NCBI GenBank assembly: GCA_009602735.1
Contig: WELA01009248.1
Span: 62,001 to 126,000, forward strand
Origin: Mesotaenium endlicherianum
Taxonomy: Eukaryota; Streptophyta; Zygnematophyceae; Zygnematales; Mesotaeniaceae
Direction: 5' to 3'
DNA: 64,000 bases
Both the position numbers and the translations under genes were made by a program. Shown here piece after piece: positions 6,446-15,169 of this stretch. Numbering within the stretch: position 1 is the stretch's first letter; the number at the start of each line of letters is the position of its first letter. The notes beneath the pieces were generated by a model. That model searched no databases. It saw only the letters and a list, made by a program, of their open reading frames with translations, and was not told where the DNA came from.

Positions 6446-8701
6446 ATGATGAACCTGATGGAAAAAACGTATCACCAAACTGGCAATAAAACAGACTGTA
6501 TGCAAAATTTTACAAACGGGAAGACCCCTTTATTTATGTACCTCTTGCTTGTAATCTCATGGGTGTGTTGTACACCGGCAGAAAAACAAGAACATAAAAA
6601 CTGGAACGTTTATGGAGGAACAAAAGATGCAATGCATTATTCCACCCTCACAGCAATTGATACAAACAACGTAAACCGCCTGGCAATTGCCTGGACCTAT
6701 CATACAAACGATGCAGACACCCTGCTTCATTCCCAGATACAATGCAATCCTATTGTAGTAGACGGCATACTATACGGCACTACACCCAAAATGAAAATGT
6801 TTGCGCTGGATGCTGCTACCGGAAAACAACAATGGGTCTTTGATCCCGGCGCCAAAATTTCAGCAGACACGAGCGCACAAACTCGTTTGATGATGGCCTT
6901 CTCCAATACTGGTCGCGGCGTTACCTATTGGACAGATGGCAAGAACGACAAAAGACTTTTTTATACGGCCGGAGACCAGCTCATCTGCTTGCAGACTACC
7001 AATGGAAAACCCGCTGCGGATTTTGGTAAAAATGGCCGTATAGATCTTCACGACGGACTGGACCGGGATGTGAAGGATAAGTTTATCACTTCCAATACGC
7101 CTGGTATCATTTACAAAGATCTATTGATCATCGGCTCCCGTGTAGCGGAAGATGCTACTGCCGCACCCGGCCATATCCGCGCTTATGATGTTCGTACCGG
7201 CAAATTGAAATGGATATTTCATACCATACCCCAGCCCGGTGAATTAGGTTACGAAACATGGGAAGATAAAGAAGCATGGAAACACCTGGGCGGCGCCAAT
7301 TGCTGGGCAGGCATGAGCCTGGATGAAACCAAAGGCATTGTATTTGTACCAACAGGTTCTGTTTCTTTTGATTTTTATGGAGGCAAACGATTAGGCCCCG
7401 ATCTTTTCGGCAATTGTGTGCTGGCACTGGATGCAGCAACCGGCAAACTGATCTGGCATTACCAAACAGTGCACCACGATATCTGGGATCGCGACCTGCC
7501 CACTGCACCGGTTTTGGTAAATATGATGAAGGATGGAAAAAAGATTGAAGCGCTGGCTCAACCAACCAAAACAGGATTTATTTTTTTGCTGGACAGAACA
7601 ACCGGCAAACCTGTGTACCCGGTAGAAGAAAAACCGGTACCTACTGAATCGGAACTGACAGGTGAAAAGGTGTCTGCTACACAACCCATACCAACATTCC
7701 CGATACCCTTTGCGAGACAATCTTTATCTGAAGCAGACCTGAACAACCTTGTCGGCGATTCATCGTTCCAGGATATTAAAAAGCGGTTGGCAAGTTATAA
7801 GACAGGAAATATTTTCAACCCTCCATCCAAAGAGGGCACGGTTATTTTTCCGGGCTTCGATGGTGGCGCCGAATGGGGCGGTCCCGCCTACGATCCGGCC
7901 ACAGGTATATTATATGTGAACGCCAATGAAGTGCCCTGGGTATTAAAAATGGTGGAGGTGAAAGAGAAAGCAGCAAAAGAAGAAAATTATTTAGCAGCCG
8001 GTAAACGCTTATACACGCTTAACTGCATGAGCTGCCATGGTCCTGAAAGAAAAGGATCGGGGAACTATCCATCACTCATCAACGTAAATAAAAAATACAA
8101 CGACGCAAGATTTCTCCAGTTGATGAGGTCGGGAAGGGGTATGATGCCGGCATTCAATCATCTTTCAGAACAGGAACAAAATGCCGTTGCCGCATATATC
8201 CTGGAGAATAAAACAGGGCAAGCAAAAAAATTCATCCATGAACAAAAAGCCGAAGATGCATATACTCGTCTACCTTATACCAATACCGGTTATAACAAAT
8301 TCCTGACAAAAGAGGGATATCCCGCCGTTAAGCCACCATGGGGTACACTAACCGCTATTGACCTGAACACCGGTGAATTTGTATGGAAAGAAACGTTGGG
8401 CGATTACCCGGAACTGAAAGCAAAAGGCATACATGCAGGCACGGAGAACTATGGCGGCCCGGTAGTAACAGCCGGCGGATTATTGTTCATCGCAGCTACA
8501 AAAGACAATAAAATAAGGGCTTTCCATAAAAGAACAGGAAAACTGTTGTGGGAGGCCGACTTGCCCGCTTCGGGCTTTGCTACTCCTGCGGTATATCATG
8601 TAAAGGGAAAACAATTTATTGTAATTGCCTGCGGCGGTGGTAAATTGAAGACCCGATCCGGTGATGCTTATGTGGCATTCGCATTGCCGGATAAAAACTG
8701 A
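6446..8701 (+). CDS. PQQ-dependent dehydrogenase with cytochrome c insert (lipoprotein)
   Basis: Periplasmic quinoprotein that oxidises an alcohol or sugar with pyrroloquinoline quinone and passes electrons to heme. The eight-bladed propeller is marked by repeated DAATGK and DLNTGEFVW turns. One c-type heme site CMSCH lies at about base 8030, inside an inserted cytochrome domain, followed by a likely axial Met (GRGMMPAF). YLLLVISWVCC near residues 33-43 from this start looks like a lipoprotein signal. Starts at 6446 and 6500 are both possible; the latter puts the signal nearest the N-terminus. The substrate is not deducible. No PQQ biosynthesis genes are nearby. It is followed closely by a membrane protein gene. 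Confidence 0.88.
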   Translation: MMNLMEKTYHQTGNKTDCMQNFTNGKTPLFMYLLLVISWVCCTPAEKQEHKNWNVYGGTKDAMHYSTLTAIDTNNVNRLAIAWTYHTNDADTLLHSQIQCNPIVVDGILYGTTPKMKMFALDAATGKQQWVFDPGAKISADTSAQTRLMMAFSNTGRGVTYWTDGKNDKRLFYTAGDQLICLQTTNGKPAADFGKNGRIDLHDGLDRDVKDKFITSNTPGIIYKDLLIIGSRVAEDATAAPGHIRAYDVRTGKLKWIFHTIPQPGELGYETWEDKEAWKHLGGANCWAGMSLDETKGIVFVPTGSVSFDFYGGKRLGPDLFGNCVLALDAATGKLIWHYQTVHHDIWDRDLPTAPVLVNMMKDGKKIEALAQPTKTGFIFLLDRTTGKPVYPVEEKPVPTESELTGEKVSATQPIPTFPIPFARQSLSEADLNNLVGDSSFQDIKKRLASYKTGNIFNPPSKEGTVIFPGFDGGAEWGGPAYDPATGILYVNANEVPWVLKMVEVKEKAAKEENYLAAGKRLYTLNCMSCHGPERKGSGNYPSLINVNKKYNDARFLQLMRSGRGMMPAFNHLSEQEQNAVAAYILENKTGQAKKFIHEQKAEDAYTRLPYTNTGYNKFLTKEGYPAVKPPWGTLTAIDLNTGEFVWKETLGDYPELKAKGIHAGTENYGGPVVTAGGLLFIAATKDNKIRAFHKRTGKLLWEADLPASGFATPAVYHVKGKQFIVIACGGGKLKTRSGDAYVAFALPDKN

Positions 8702-8712
8702 AACCCCCGATC

Positions 8713-9861
8713 ATGCAACCCGGTATCCAACTGAAAGCAAAGAAAAAATCGTCGTTGGAAAAGTTTGGCGTCTATTACCTCGACCGGTTCGACAAAAAAG
8801 ACCTCACGCATCATGTGTTCGATATACCCGATGAAGTGCTCGAACAAAAGATCAGGAAAATATCTATCAAAGGCATCGTATTATCTGCTATTACCGGCCT
8901 GGTATTGGTTTGGCCTACCGTATACATTGACCTGCTGAAACAAAACGAACCCTGGTATATCCACTATACATGGACAGGCGGCGTAACACTGGTTTCCATA
9001 GTTATTGAATTGTACTTATTGTTCCTGATCGCATTAAAAGCCGTTCACGAAGTAAGCGAACTTATCAACCTGCATGCGCATAAAAAAGATTTCTTGAAAT
9101 CCGGCCCTTTCAGCATCACGAATATTCTTGCGAGAACAGCACTGGAACTGCCCGACCCGGAAATGGAAGTGTTGGGTATCGACCCTTTCGAACGGATATC
9201 GAAAAAGAACCTGTTGGTATTGGGTCTGTTGTATAAGCTGAAGATCACGATCACGAATTTCGCTGCCAAGTTCCTGTTATTGAAAACAGTGGGCAAAACG
9301 ATCGCAGGTGTTTCCATCAATTATGTGGCGCTTCCGGTGGAATGTTTCTGGAACGGGGTAGTGCTCAACCGCGTAGTGAAAGAAGCCCGCTTGCGCTTGT
9401 TTGGTTTTGCTTTGAGCAACCATATTGCCGACAATGTATTGCACGATCACCTCATAGAGCGGCTCTCGCCATTGGCCAAACAAGGTTGTCTCTGCGCTAT
9501 TGGCAACGCCGTGGTAATGGCGCAGAATTTTCATCCCAACATGGTGATACTGCTGCTGCGCTTCCAGCACCTGCTTCATACCGATAATAACAGTGCGGTA
9601 AAATATGATGACTGGAATGTATTCATCGATATTTTAAAAAGGGTAAGTAAGGAAGAACGCAATCTCCTCCTGGATCTTTTCACCGTTGCTGTAGCGTTCG
9701 ATGGTAAGATATCACAAGTAGAAGCCAAAAACATCAAAGATGCTTATGGCGCAGATTATGAATTATATCGCCCCAGACTACTGCAACTGACCGCGCACAT
9801 GCGTGCAGGCAGGTTGAATGCCGCAGCGCAGTTGTGCGGTATCGACCTTGTAGCAGGATAA
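8713..9861 (+). CDS. Membrane protein, LBF_2804-like
   Basis: 382 aa, 11 bp after the PQQ dehydrogenase gene and probably cotranscribed. The N-terminus (FGVYYLDRFDKKDLTHHVFDI) is soluble. Hydrophobic segments follow at about 56-76 (GIVLSAITGLVLVWP) and 90-112, with a shorter hydrophobic region at about 165-215. The C-terminal 90 residues (LLDLFTVAVAFDGKISQVE) recall the TerB-like helical fold. The overall pattern resembles proteins annotated as the LBF_2804 family, known from Leptospira and Bacteroidota, with no established function. The family name is from memory of the pattern and not certain. Confidence 0.65.
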   Translation: MQPGIQLKAKKKSSLEKFGVYYLDRFDKKDLTHHVFDIPDEVLEQKIRKISIKGIVLSAITGLVLVWPTVYIDLLKQNEPWYIHYTWTGGVTLVSIVIELYLLFLIALKAVHEVSELINLHAHKKDFLKSGPFSITNILARTALELPDPEMEVLGIDPFERISKKNLLVLGLLYKLKITITNFAAKFLLLKTVGKTIAGVSINYVALPVECFWNGVVLNRVVKEARLRLFGFALSNHIADNVLHDHLIERLSPLAKQGCLCAIGNAVVMAQNFHPNMVILLLRFQHLLHTDNNSAVKYDDWNVFIDILKRVSKEERNLLLDLFTVAVAFDGKISQVEAKNIKDAYGADYELYRPRLLQLTAHMRAGRLNAAAQLCGIDLVAG

Positions 9862-9870
9862 CTACCAAAC

Positions 9871-10347
9871 TTATTTCGAAGCACTTACCTGTCCTCTTAT
9901 CTCACCAGCAGGATTAGCCGAAGTGTGTATGTTCGCATACATCTTACCACCCAAAAGATCATCATTCTGGCTGGCAGTAAGTGTAGCTGTTCCGCTCACA
10001 GTACCGCTGGCTACAGAAGGAAAACCTGTGATAGCTACTTCCACGGCGGCGCTTGTACCTGCGGCGGCAGGACCATGAAAGTGCATGCCGGTAGCCGCCC
10101 CGGTGAGACCACTCCAGTTAAGGGTGTAAGAGAGTTTATAAGTACTTGCATCGTAAGTGCCGGTAAGGGTACCGGTACCCGTACTGTTGGTGGCAGGCAC
10201 TTCCTGGGCCGCCGTAAGCGACGCACTTATAGTATAGGTGGTTGACGGCGCCGTGTAATTGTTGTTTTTGCTGCAAGACGAAAACAGGAGGCCGGTAGAC
10301 ACCACACACAGCAGACCAAGCTGCCTGAAAATGGATATGGATTGCAT
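9871..10347 (-). CDS. CHRD-domain lipoprotein
   Basis: 158 aa. The signal peptide ends in a lipobox (LLFSSC, Cys25), so the protein is lipid-anchored, probably in the outer membrane. After a short linker comes a CHRD domain (about 38-156): SASLTAAQEVPATNSTGTG, the His-containing GMHFHGPA at about 87-94, and the ending GEIRGQV. These are hallmarks of the domain first seen in chordin. Its role in bacteria is unknown; the fold is a beta-sandwich. It is convergent with the preceding membrane protein gene, with a 9-bp gap. Confidence 0.9.
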   Translation of the reverse strand: MQSISIFRQLGLLCVVSTGLLFSSCSKNNNYTAPSTTYTISASLTAAQEVPATNSTGTGTLTGTYDASTYKLSYTLNWSGLTGAATGMHFHGPAAAGTSAAVEVAITGFPSVASGTVSGTATLTASQNDDLLGGKMYANIHTSANPAGEIRGQVSASK

Positions 10348-10549
10348 AACTGTTGTTTCAAATTATAACGCAGCTTGCAACAGAAGGGTTGCCTCTGCAA
10401 CGGCTGAAACCAACATTTTAGACAATGCGCTGATAGTCAAACTTTTGTTGACAGATACCAACTTCATTCATGAATAAGACCATTCTTCTATAATGATTTC
10501 CACATAGTGCGTTATTTTTAGACAGACAAGAAAATAAAATCATTTGACA

Positions 10550-12238
10550 ATGAATCAACCGGGTGTCATTCGAAAAAGCATAGTTTCTCTATTGTTGCTT
10601 GGTTGGAGTATGGGCCTGATGGCCCAGTCTGCCGTACAGATCAAGGTAGATGCCGCAAAAGAAAAAGGCCCTATGACCCCCATCTGGGCCTGGTTCGGAT
10701 ACGACGAGCCCAACTACACTTATATGAAAGATGGCCGGAAACTGCTTTCGGAAATTGCTGCTTTGAGTCCGGTACCCGTTCATGTTCGCGTGCATAACCT
10801 CATGACTTCAGGAGATGGCAACGCCGCGCTGAAATGGGGCTCTACCAATATGTATACCGAAGACAAAAACGGTAACCCGGTGTATTACTGGAATATTGTT
10901 GACTCGATATTCGATACGTTCATACAAAGGAAAATGAAGCCATTGGCGCAGATTGGTTTTATGCCTGAAGCGTTGTCGAGCCACCCGCAGCCTTACCAGC
11001 ACCACTGGAAACCCGGCGATAAGTATGGCGATATCCACACAGGATGGTCGTACCCGCCGAATGATTACAATAAATGGGCAGCGTTGATTTACCAATGGGT
11101 AAAGCACTGCGTTGAACGATATGGCAAAGCTGAAGTAGAAAGCTGGTATTGGGAGTTGTGGAATGAACCGAATTCTCCTTACCTGCAGGCGCAGGACAGG
11201 TTGAAGACGTATTGCAAGATGTATGATTACGCTTCGGATGCTGTTAAACGCGCACTGCCATCTGCCAAAGTAGGCGGGCCGCATACTACCGGAGGAGGCG
11301 AAGCGTTCATGCGTGGCTTCATCATTCATTGCTTGAAAGAGATCAATGCAGCTACCGGCAAAGTGGGTGCACCCATTGACTTCCTTGCTTTTCATGCAAA
11401 AGGTTCACCACGGATTGTCAACGACCGGGTACGCATGGGCATGTACAGCCAGTTGAGAAATATCCGGGATCATTTGAGCGTGATCGCTTCTTTCCCGGAA
11501 ACCAAACATTTACCGGTAATCGTTGGCGAGTCGGACCCCGAAGGCTGCGCAGCCTGCGGTATGAAAACGGATCCGCAGAATGCGTATCGAAACGGAACCA
11601 TGTATTCGAGTTATACGGCTGCATCTGTTGCACGTATTTATGATATCAATGCGCATTTTGGAACCAACCTGATCGGGGCAGTCAACTGGTCGTTTGAATT
11701 TGAGAACCAGCCCTGGTTTTACGGTTTTCGAGACCTGGCCACCAATGGGGTGGACAAGCCCGTATTGAATGTTTTTCGCATGCTGGGCATGATGTTGGGC
11801 AATCGTGTGGAAGTTTCAGGAAACTTTTCTTATGATTATCAGTCGATCATCGATTCAAGCGTGCACGGAAAGCAAACGGATATCAATGCGATTGCTGCAA
11901 AAAGCAAAAATTCATTGACCGTGATGCTGTGGAATTATCACGACGATGATATGCAGGATAATGGTTCACCGGTAATGCTTTCTTTACAGCATATCCCGGT
12001 AAAAAGAGCCAAGCTGTATCATTACCGGATCGATAGCGATCACAGCAATGCTTACGAAGTATGGAAAAAAATGGGTTCGCCTCAACAACCAACAGAGCAG
12101 CAATATCAGGAATTGGAAAAAGCCGGACAATTAGCGTTATTGTCGGTACCGAAAGAAGTTACGATGAAGAATGGAACACTCACGGTTGATATGCAACTTC
12201 CCAGGCAGTCCGTATCCTTGGTGAGACTGGTATTTTAA
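10550..12238 (+). CDS. GH39-family glycosidase (beta-xylosidase-like), secreted
   Basis: 562 aa. The signal peptide (SIVSLLLLGWSMGLMAQS) sends it to the periplasm. The catalytic (beta/alpha)8 barrel carries the acid/base E206 in WELWNEPN and the nucleophile E327 in VIVGESDPEG. Their 121-residue spacing and motifs fit clan GH-A family 39, whose members cleave beta-xylosides or related linkages. The C-terminal beta-domain (about 440-562) is also normal for the family. I chose the ATG at 10550 over the in-frame TTG at 10544. No SusC/SusD pair is nearby, so this is not a classical polysaccharide utilisation locus. The substrate is uncertain. Confidence 0.87.
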   Translation: MNQPGVIRKSIVSLLLLGWSMGLMAQSAVQIKVDAAKEKGPMTPIWAWFGYDEPNYTYMKDGRKLLSEIAALSPVPVHVRVHNLMTSGDGNAALKWGSTNMYTEDKNGNPVYYWNIVDSIFDTFIQRKMKPLAQIGFMPEALSSHPQPYQHHWKPGDKYGDIHTGWSYPPNDYNKWAALIYQWVKHCVERYGKAEVESWYWELWNEPNSPYLQAQDRLKTYCKMYDYASDAVKRALPSAKVGGPHTTGGGEAFMRGFIIHCLKEINAATGKVGAPIDFLAFHAKGSPRIVNDRVRMGMYSQLRNIRDHLSVIASFPETKHLPVIVGESDPEGCAACGMKTDPQNAYRNGTMYSSYTAASVARIYDINAHFGTNLIGAVNWSFEFENQPWFYGFRDLATNGVDKPVLNVFRMLGMMLGNRVEVSGNFSYDYQSIIDSSVHGKQTDINAIAAKSKNSLTVMLWNYHDDDMQDNGSPVMLSLQHIPVKRAKLYHYRIDSDHSNAYEVWKKMGSPQQPTEQQYQELEKAGQLALLSVPKEVTMKNGTLTVDMQLPRQSVSLVRLVF

Positions 12239-12242
12239 TGAG

Positions 12243-12572
12243 TTATAGTATACCAATGCCCAACGCTTTTGAAACAGCGGCCGACAACACATCGATTGCG
12301 GCGTTTGCCGCATTTTGAGCGGCTACTTTTGATAAAATGGCAATAGCATGCAACTGTGATTCGAGGATCTTTTTCTCATCGCCGAGCCGGGCTAAAAAGT
12401 CTTCATCACTGATTTCATTAGATAATCGTGAGTTGGCTAATAGCCCCAACCGGCTCTTATTGTCTTGCAAGAAATTGGTAGCAGCTTCTTTTACTTTTTT
12501 CCAATCGTCTTTTACGGAGTTTTTTATAGCCGCCAGCATGTTCGAAGCGACTTCATTGATATCGAATTGCAT
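12243..12572 (-). CDS. Hypothetical small helical protein
   Basis: 109 aa, predicted all-helical and soluble, with an alanine-rich C-terminal half (KVAAQNAANAAIDVLSAAVSKAL). There is no signal peptide and no recognisable domain. The amphipathic repeats suggest coiled-coil or bundle formation. It ends 4 bp from the convergent GH39 gene, and a lipoprotein gene lies 41 bp upstream on the same strand, so the two may form a small operon. Function unknown. Confidence 0.7.
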   Translation of the reverse strand: MQFDINEVASNMLAAIKNSVKDDWKKVKEAATNFLQDNKSRLGLLANSRLSNEISDEDFLARLGDEKKILESQLHAIAILSKVAAQNAANAAIDVLSAAVSKALGIGIL

Positions 12573-12613
12573 AAGTGTAAATTTTTTCGTTAAACAGGTG
12601 GTTTTATAAGTAC

Positions 12614-13057
12614 TTATCGCGTAACAGTTTTAGCTTTTTTCAATCCCGATTCAGCAATCAGCAAAGGCTTCCAGAGATCTTTAATATAAACCTGGTTGAG
12701 CTTGATTTCACCATCACTGAGCGTGTTTTTTGATTTGTGGTGGTTTTTGTATTTAACAAAGACGGAATCAAGGTTCCTGATGATCACCAGCATATCGTTG
12801 TTCTTTTTCCTCGTCTCGTTTTTTAGCAGGATGGAATGGATTTCCGATTCAATCTCGGCGTATTTATCTGCATACAGTTGAAAACTTCTTTTATCCGGAT
12901 TCGCATCGAGCAAATTGATGTAGAGCCTATCATTCAGTTTGGCGCCTTGAACGATCTGGTTTTCCAGCTCGGCACTGTATTCCGGGACCAGAACAACCCT
13001 GCAGGAAAACAGTAAGACACAGATCCCTAATGCTGCAAATAGTATTGGTTTTTTCAT
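12614..13057 (-). CDS. Hypothetical lipoprotein
   Basis: 147 aa. The N-terminal signal ends in LLFSC (Cys19), a lipobox, so the mature protein is lipid-anchored in the cell envelope. The remainder is charged and helical (ELENQIVQGAKLNDRLYINLL, split by short loops), with no recognised domain. It is the probable first gene of a two-gene unit with the helical protein gene downstream. Function unknown. Confidence 0.7.
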   Translation of the reverse strand: MKKPILFAALGICVLLFSCRVVLVPEYSAELENQIVQGAKLNDRLYINLLDANPDKRSFQLYADKYAEIESEIHSILLKNETRKKNNDMLVIIRNLDSVFVKYKNHHKSKNTLSDGEIKLNQVYIKDLWKPLLIAESGLKKAKTVTR

Positions 13058-13214
13058 ACAGACAATGGTAAATGGTAAAAACGAATACTAAAGTACTCTG
13101 TGTAAAACCCCTGTGCAAGCGTTTTTTCGCGGTATTTCCAGAAAAATCTCAATAAAGAATCAGGGTAGCCGTATACAGATTTTGTAAATTCATGCACCCG
13201 ATAATGCAAGCAAC

Positions 13215-14114
13215 ATGAACAAAAGAGTAAAATTCGATTTTGAAATTTATTTCACGAATGGAGGAGGCATCAAAGGCCATGATTTTCGCCTTGACATCGC
13301 CGGGGACAATATTTCAGACAAAGAACTGGCCGATTATATTGTTGACGACCTGCGATTGCTGATGGTGGGTGAAACAAAGATCCTGAACAAAGAGATCATA
13401 ACAGAGCAACATAAAAGAAAACCCATCAATGAAAAAACGGGCAATGACCTGCTGATAGATCTAAGCCATACCATCGAAAATGGATTGGTAACGTATAAAG
13501 GATTGCCGGCGCCTATTATATGTGATTACCTGAGCAGGGAAGATTCGCGCAAGATATATGAAACGGGAACCGAGTTCCAGATCGGCAAAATTGAAATGGT
13601 TGCGAATACGGGAACTTATATCGATTGCCCGTTTCACCGCTTTGAACATGGGAAAGACTTGTCAGAAGTGGAATTGGCTTGCTTTACCGATCTTGAAGGC
13701 ATTGTCATTAGGGTGCCCTATACAACATCACCCGAAATTACAGACAAGCACCTGCGGAACTACGAGATCAGGAACCGCGCAGTTTTAATACATACGGGCT
13801 GGGATGTTCATTGGAATACAGAGCACTATTACGAGAACAACCCCTACCTTACAGAAGCGGCAGCCGTTTATTTAAGAGATTGCGGTGTGAAGCTGGTGGG
13901 GATCGACTCGCACAATATAGACAATACGAACGGGAAATCACGGCCAGTTCATACAACATTATTGGGCGCAGAAATTTTGATTGTGGAGCACCTGTGCAAC
14001 CTGCAGTTGCTACCGGAAGACGGATTCACCTTCAGCGCTATTCCACCCAAGTTCAAAGGAGTGGGCACGTTCCCTGTGCGGGCAATGGCTAAACTGACCG
14101 GCGCCAATAAATAG
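13215..14114 (+). CDS. Cyclase/kynurenine-formamidase-like hydrolase with N-terminal extension
   Basis: 299 aa in two parts. Residues 1-68 form a small domain (VKFDFEIYFTNGGGIKGHDF ... LLMVGETKILNKEII) that is not part of the usual cyclase fold. Residues 80-296 are a metal-dependent cyclase/formamidase domain: LLIDLSHTIENG, the metal motif region ANTGTYIDCPFHRF, and VKLVGIDSHNIDN. In the motif normally written HxGTHxDxPxH, the first His is Asn and the second is Tyr here; the Asp and last His remain. Such variants exist but their chemistry is unclear. Known family members hydrolyse N-formylkynurenine or open cyclic amides. No tryptophan-degradation genes are adjacent. Confidence 0.8.
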   Translation: MNKRVKFDFEIYFTNGGGIKGHDFRLDIAGDNISDKELADYIVDDLRLLMVGETKILNKEIITEQHKRKPINEKTGNDLLIDLSHTIENGLVTYKGLPAPIICDYLSREDSRKIYETGTEFQIGKIEMVANTGTYIDCPFHRFEHGKDLSEVELACFTDLEGIVIRVPYTTSPEITDKHLRNYEIRNRAVLIHTGWDVHWNTEHYYENNPYLTEAAAVYLRDCGVKLVGIDSHNIDNTNGKSRPVHTTLLGAEILIVEHLCNLQLLPEDGFTFSAIPPKFKGVGTFPVRAMAKLTGANK

Positions 14115-14124
14115 GATAACGTTA

Positions 14125-14532
14125 TTAGTCGTTATCCTCGAAATGCAGTTTCTGTTGACTGGCAGAGGCTGCAATGTGAAGCGCAAAACCGGCGATGGCT
14201 GTATCCTTCAACAAGTTGATGAACGCCATGGTTTTCATTTCCTTGTCGCCCGCACTAACGTAGTTGGGTATGTGGATGGTGAGAATGAAAACAATCAATA
14301 AAAGCGCCAGCACATACCCGGCCGATTTCACCATTTTATTGGTAATGAAGGCAATGGCAACCAATATAAATGCACCGCCAACAAGGTAAACCCATAAAAT
14401 ACCACCAGGCAAAGAGCTGGGAATAAAAACCACCAGATCACGTGCATTCATAAAGTGATAAATCCCAAAAACAATCATTACAACAGCCAGCAGGTAAATA
14501 GCTATTCTGGAAATAATGTGATACTGTTTCAT
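14125..14532 (-). CDS. DoxX-like four-helix membrane protein
   Basis: 135 aa, four hydrophobic segments at about 8-28, 45-63, 68-90 and 105-122. The motif VFGIYHFMNARDLVVFIPSS is typical of small DoxX-type proteins of Bacteroidota. Such proteins sit in the inner membrane; some are linked to quinone or thiosulfate redox, but most are uncharacterised. The gene is convergent with the cyclase gene, with a 10-bp gap. Confidence 0.7.
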   Translation of the reverse strand: MKQYHIISRIAIYLLAVVMIVFGIYHFMNARDLVVFIPSSLPGGILWVYLVGGAFILVAIAFITNKMVKSAGYVLALLLIVFILTIHIPNYVSAGDKEMKTMAFINLLKDTAIAGFALHIAASASQQKLHFEDND

Positions 14533-14804
14533 ATTGGGTCATTTGATACTAAAAAGTTACAACATTTATTCCACAGATGCAAGCCCTTTTATATGCTTTT
14601 AAAAAGGATTACCATCCGTAACATTGGTGTTTTCAACAGGACCCGTGTAGTAATATCACTATAATGGAAGGCCGACTGTTCTATCTGTTTTTCATCACTT
14701 TCACTATCAGGTATTTCCGTACCTGGGCGTTTCTTTGTGATATCACATTATAAGAATGTGTTACAGTTGGAAATCCAATAATCCTTTGAAAAGATCCTTG
14801 AAAA

Positions 14805-14919
14805 GTTGCCAATTGATTTTTAGCGTAGGTTAATTGGTAGCGTTTTGGTTTAGTCCATGAAAAACCGTAGTTAACCGCTACACAGCCTTTGTAGGATTCG
14901 TTTCCTACAAAGGCTTTTT
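14805..14919 (+). ncRNA. Candidate structured RNA with terminator
   Basis: Several mutually exclusive helices are packed here. GTTGCCAATT (14805-14814) pairs with AATTGGTAGC (14832-14841). GGTTAA (14828-14833) with TAGC before it pairs with TTAACC-GCTA (14871-14880). GTAGCG (14837-14842) pairs with CGCTAC (14876-14881), enclosing GGTTT/AAACC. A strong terminator follows directly. No protein gene ends on this strand between 14115 and here. It may be a small RNA or an attenuator-type leader. No known class was recognised. Confidence 0.4.
14884..14919 (+). terminator. Strong intrinsic terminator
   Basis: A perfect 13-bp stem (AGCCTTTGTAGGA pairs with TCCTACAAAGGCT), a 6-base loop TTCGTT and a T-rich tail. 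It terminates plus-strand transcription just before the TonB receptor promoter. The nearest plus-strand gene upstream ends 770 bp away behind an opposing gene, so it most likely ends a separate short transcript. Confidence 0.85.
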
Positions 14920-14936
14920 ATTTTTTTATAAATACT

Positions 14937-14967
14937 CTACTATTTTAGTAGGATATTCGTATATTTG
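14937..14967 (+). promoter_or_regulatory. TonB receptor promoter with palindromic operator
   Basis: TATATTTG (14960-14967) fits the Bacteroidota -7 element TAnnTTTG. Where a -33 element would lie there is instead a perfect inverted repeat CTACTA-TTT-TAGTAG (14937-14951). This placement suggests a regulator that controls RNA polymerase access. A related box lies at 15170-15184, next to the start codon. An Rrf2-type regulator is one possibility, not shown by the sequence. Confidence 0.6.
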
Positions 14968-14985
14968 CCACCGAAACAGAAAATA

Positions 14986-15111
14986 ATGGGCAATCTACTG
15001 AACAAATTAACCTCTTCTCCCTTGAAATATGATATTATCTGTCATACGTACTTCACGTTCCATGCTCGTATGGCGATGACCCGCAGCCTTTCCTGCCCTT
15101 TGGGGCTTTAA
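14986..15111 (+). CDS. Upstream ORF (41 codons) in the TonB receptor leader
   Basis: An ATG-started frame of 41 codons, beginning about 18 bp after the -7 element and ending 77 bp before the receptor gene. The peptide ends RMAMTRSLSCPLGL and contains two cysteines. The stop lies inside a set of competing RNA helices: GCCC/GGGC (15095-15098 with 15103-15106), CCTGC/GCAGG (15092-15096 with 15124-15128) and CAGGC/GCCTG (15125-15129 with 15133-15137). The second excludes the other two. That is what a translation-sensing leader would look like, but the ORF could also be chance. Confidence 0.4.
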   Translation: MGNLLNKLTSSPLKYDIICHTYFTFHARMAMTRSLSCPLGL

Positions 15112-15169
15112 TCATTCACCACCGCAGGCTTCGCCTGTAACCTAGCAGCAATCAGTTTAACTTTTTATC

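Noticed and set aside
10035-10245. ORFs on either strand inside the CHRD gene
   Set aside because: Low-complexity, frame-shifted shadows of the Thr/Ala-rich lipoprotein.
14821-14881. Possible degenerate tRNA (D-arm-like TTAATTGGTAGC and acceptor-like pairing)
   Set aside because: No T loop (TTCGANT-like) and no consistent cloverleaf; the pairing is better explained by competing helices before a terminator.
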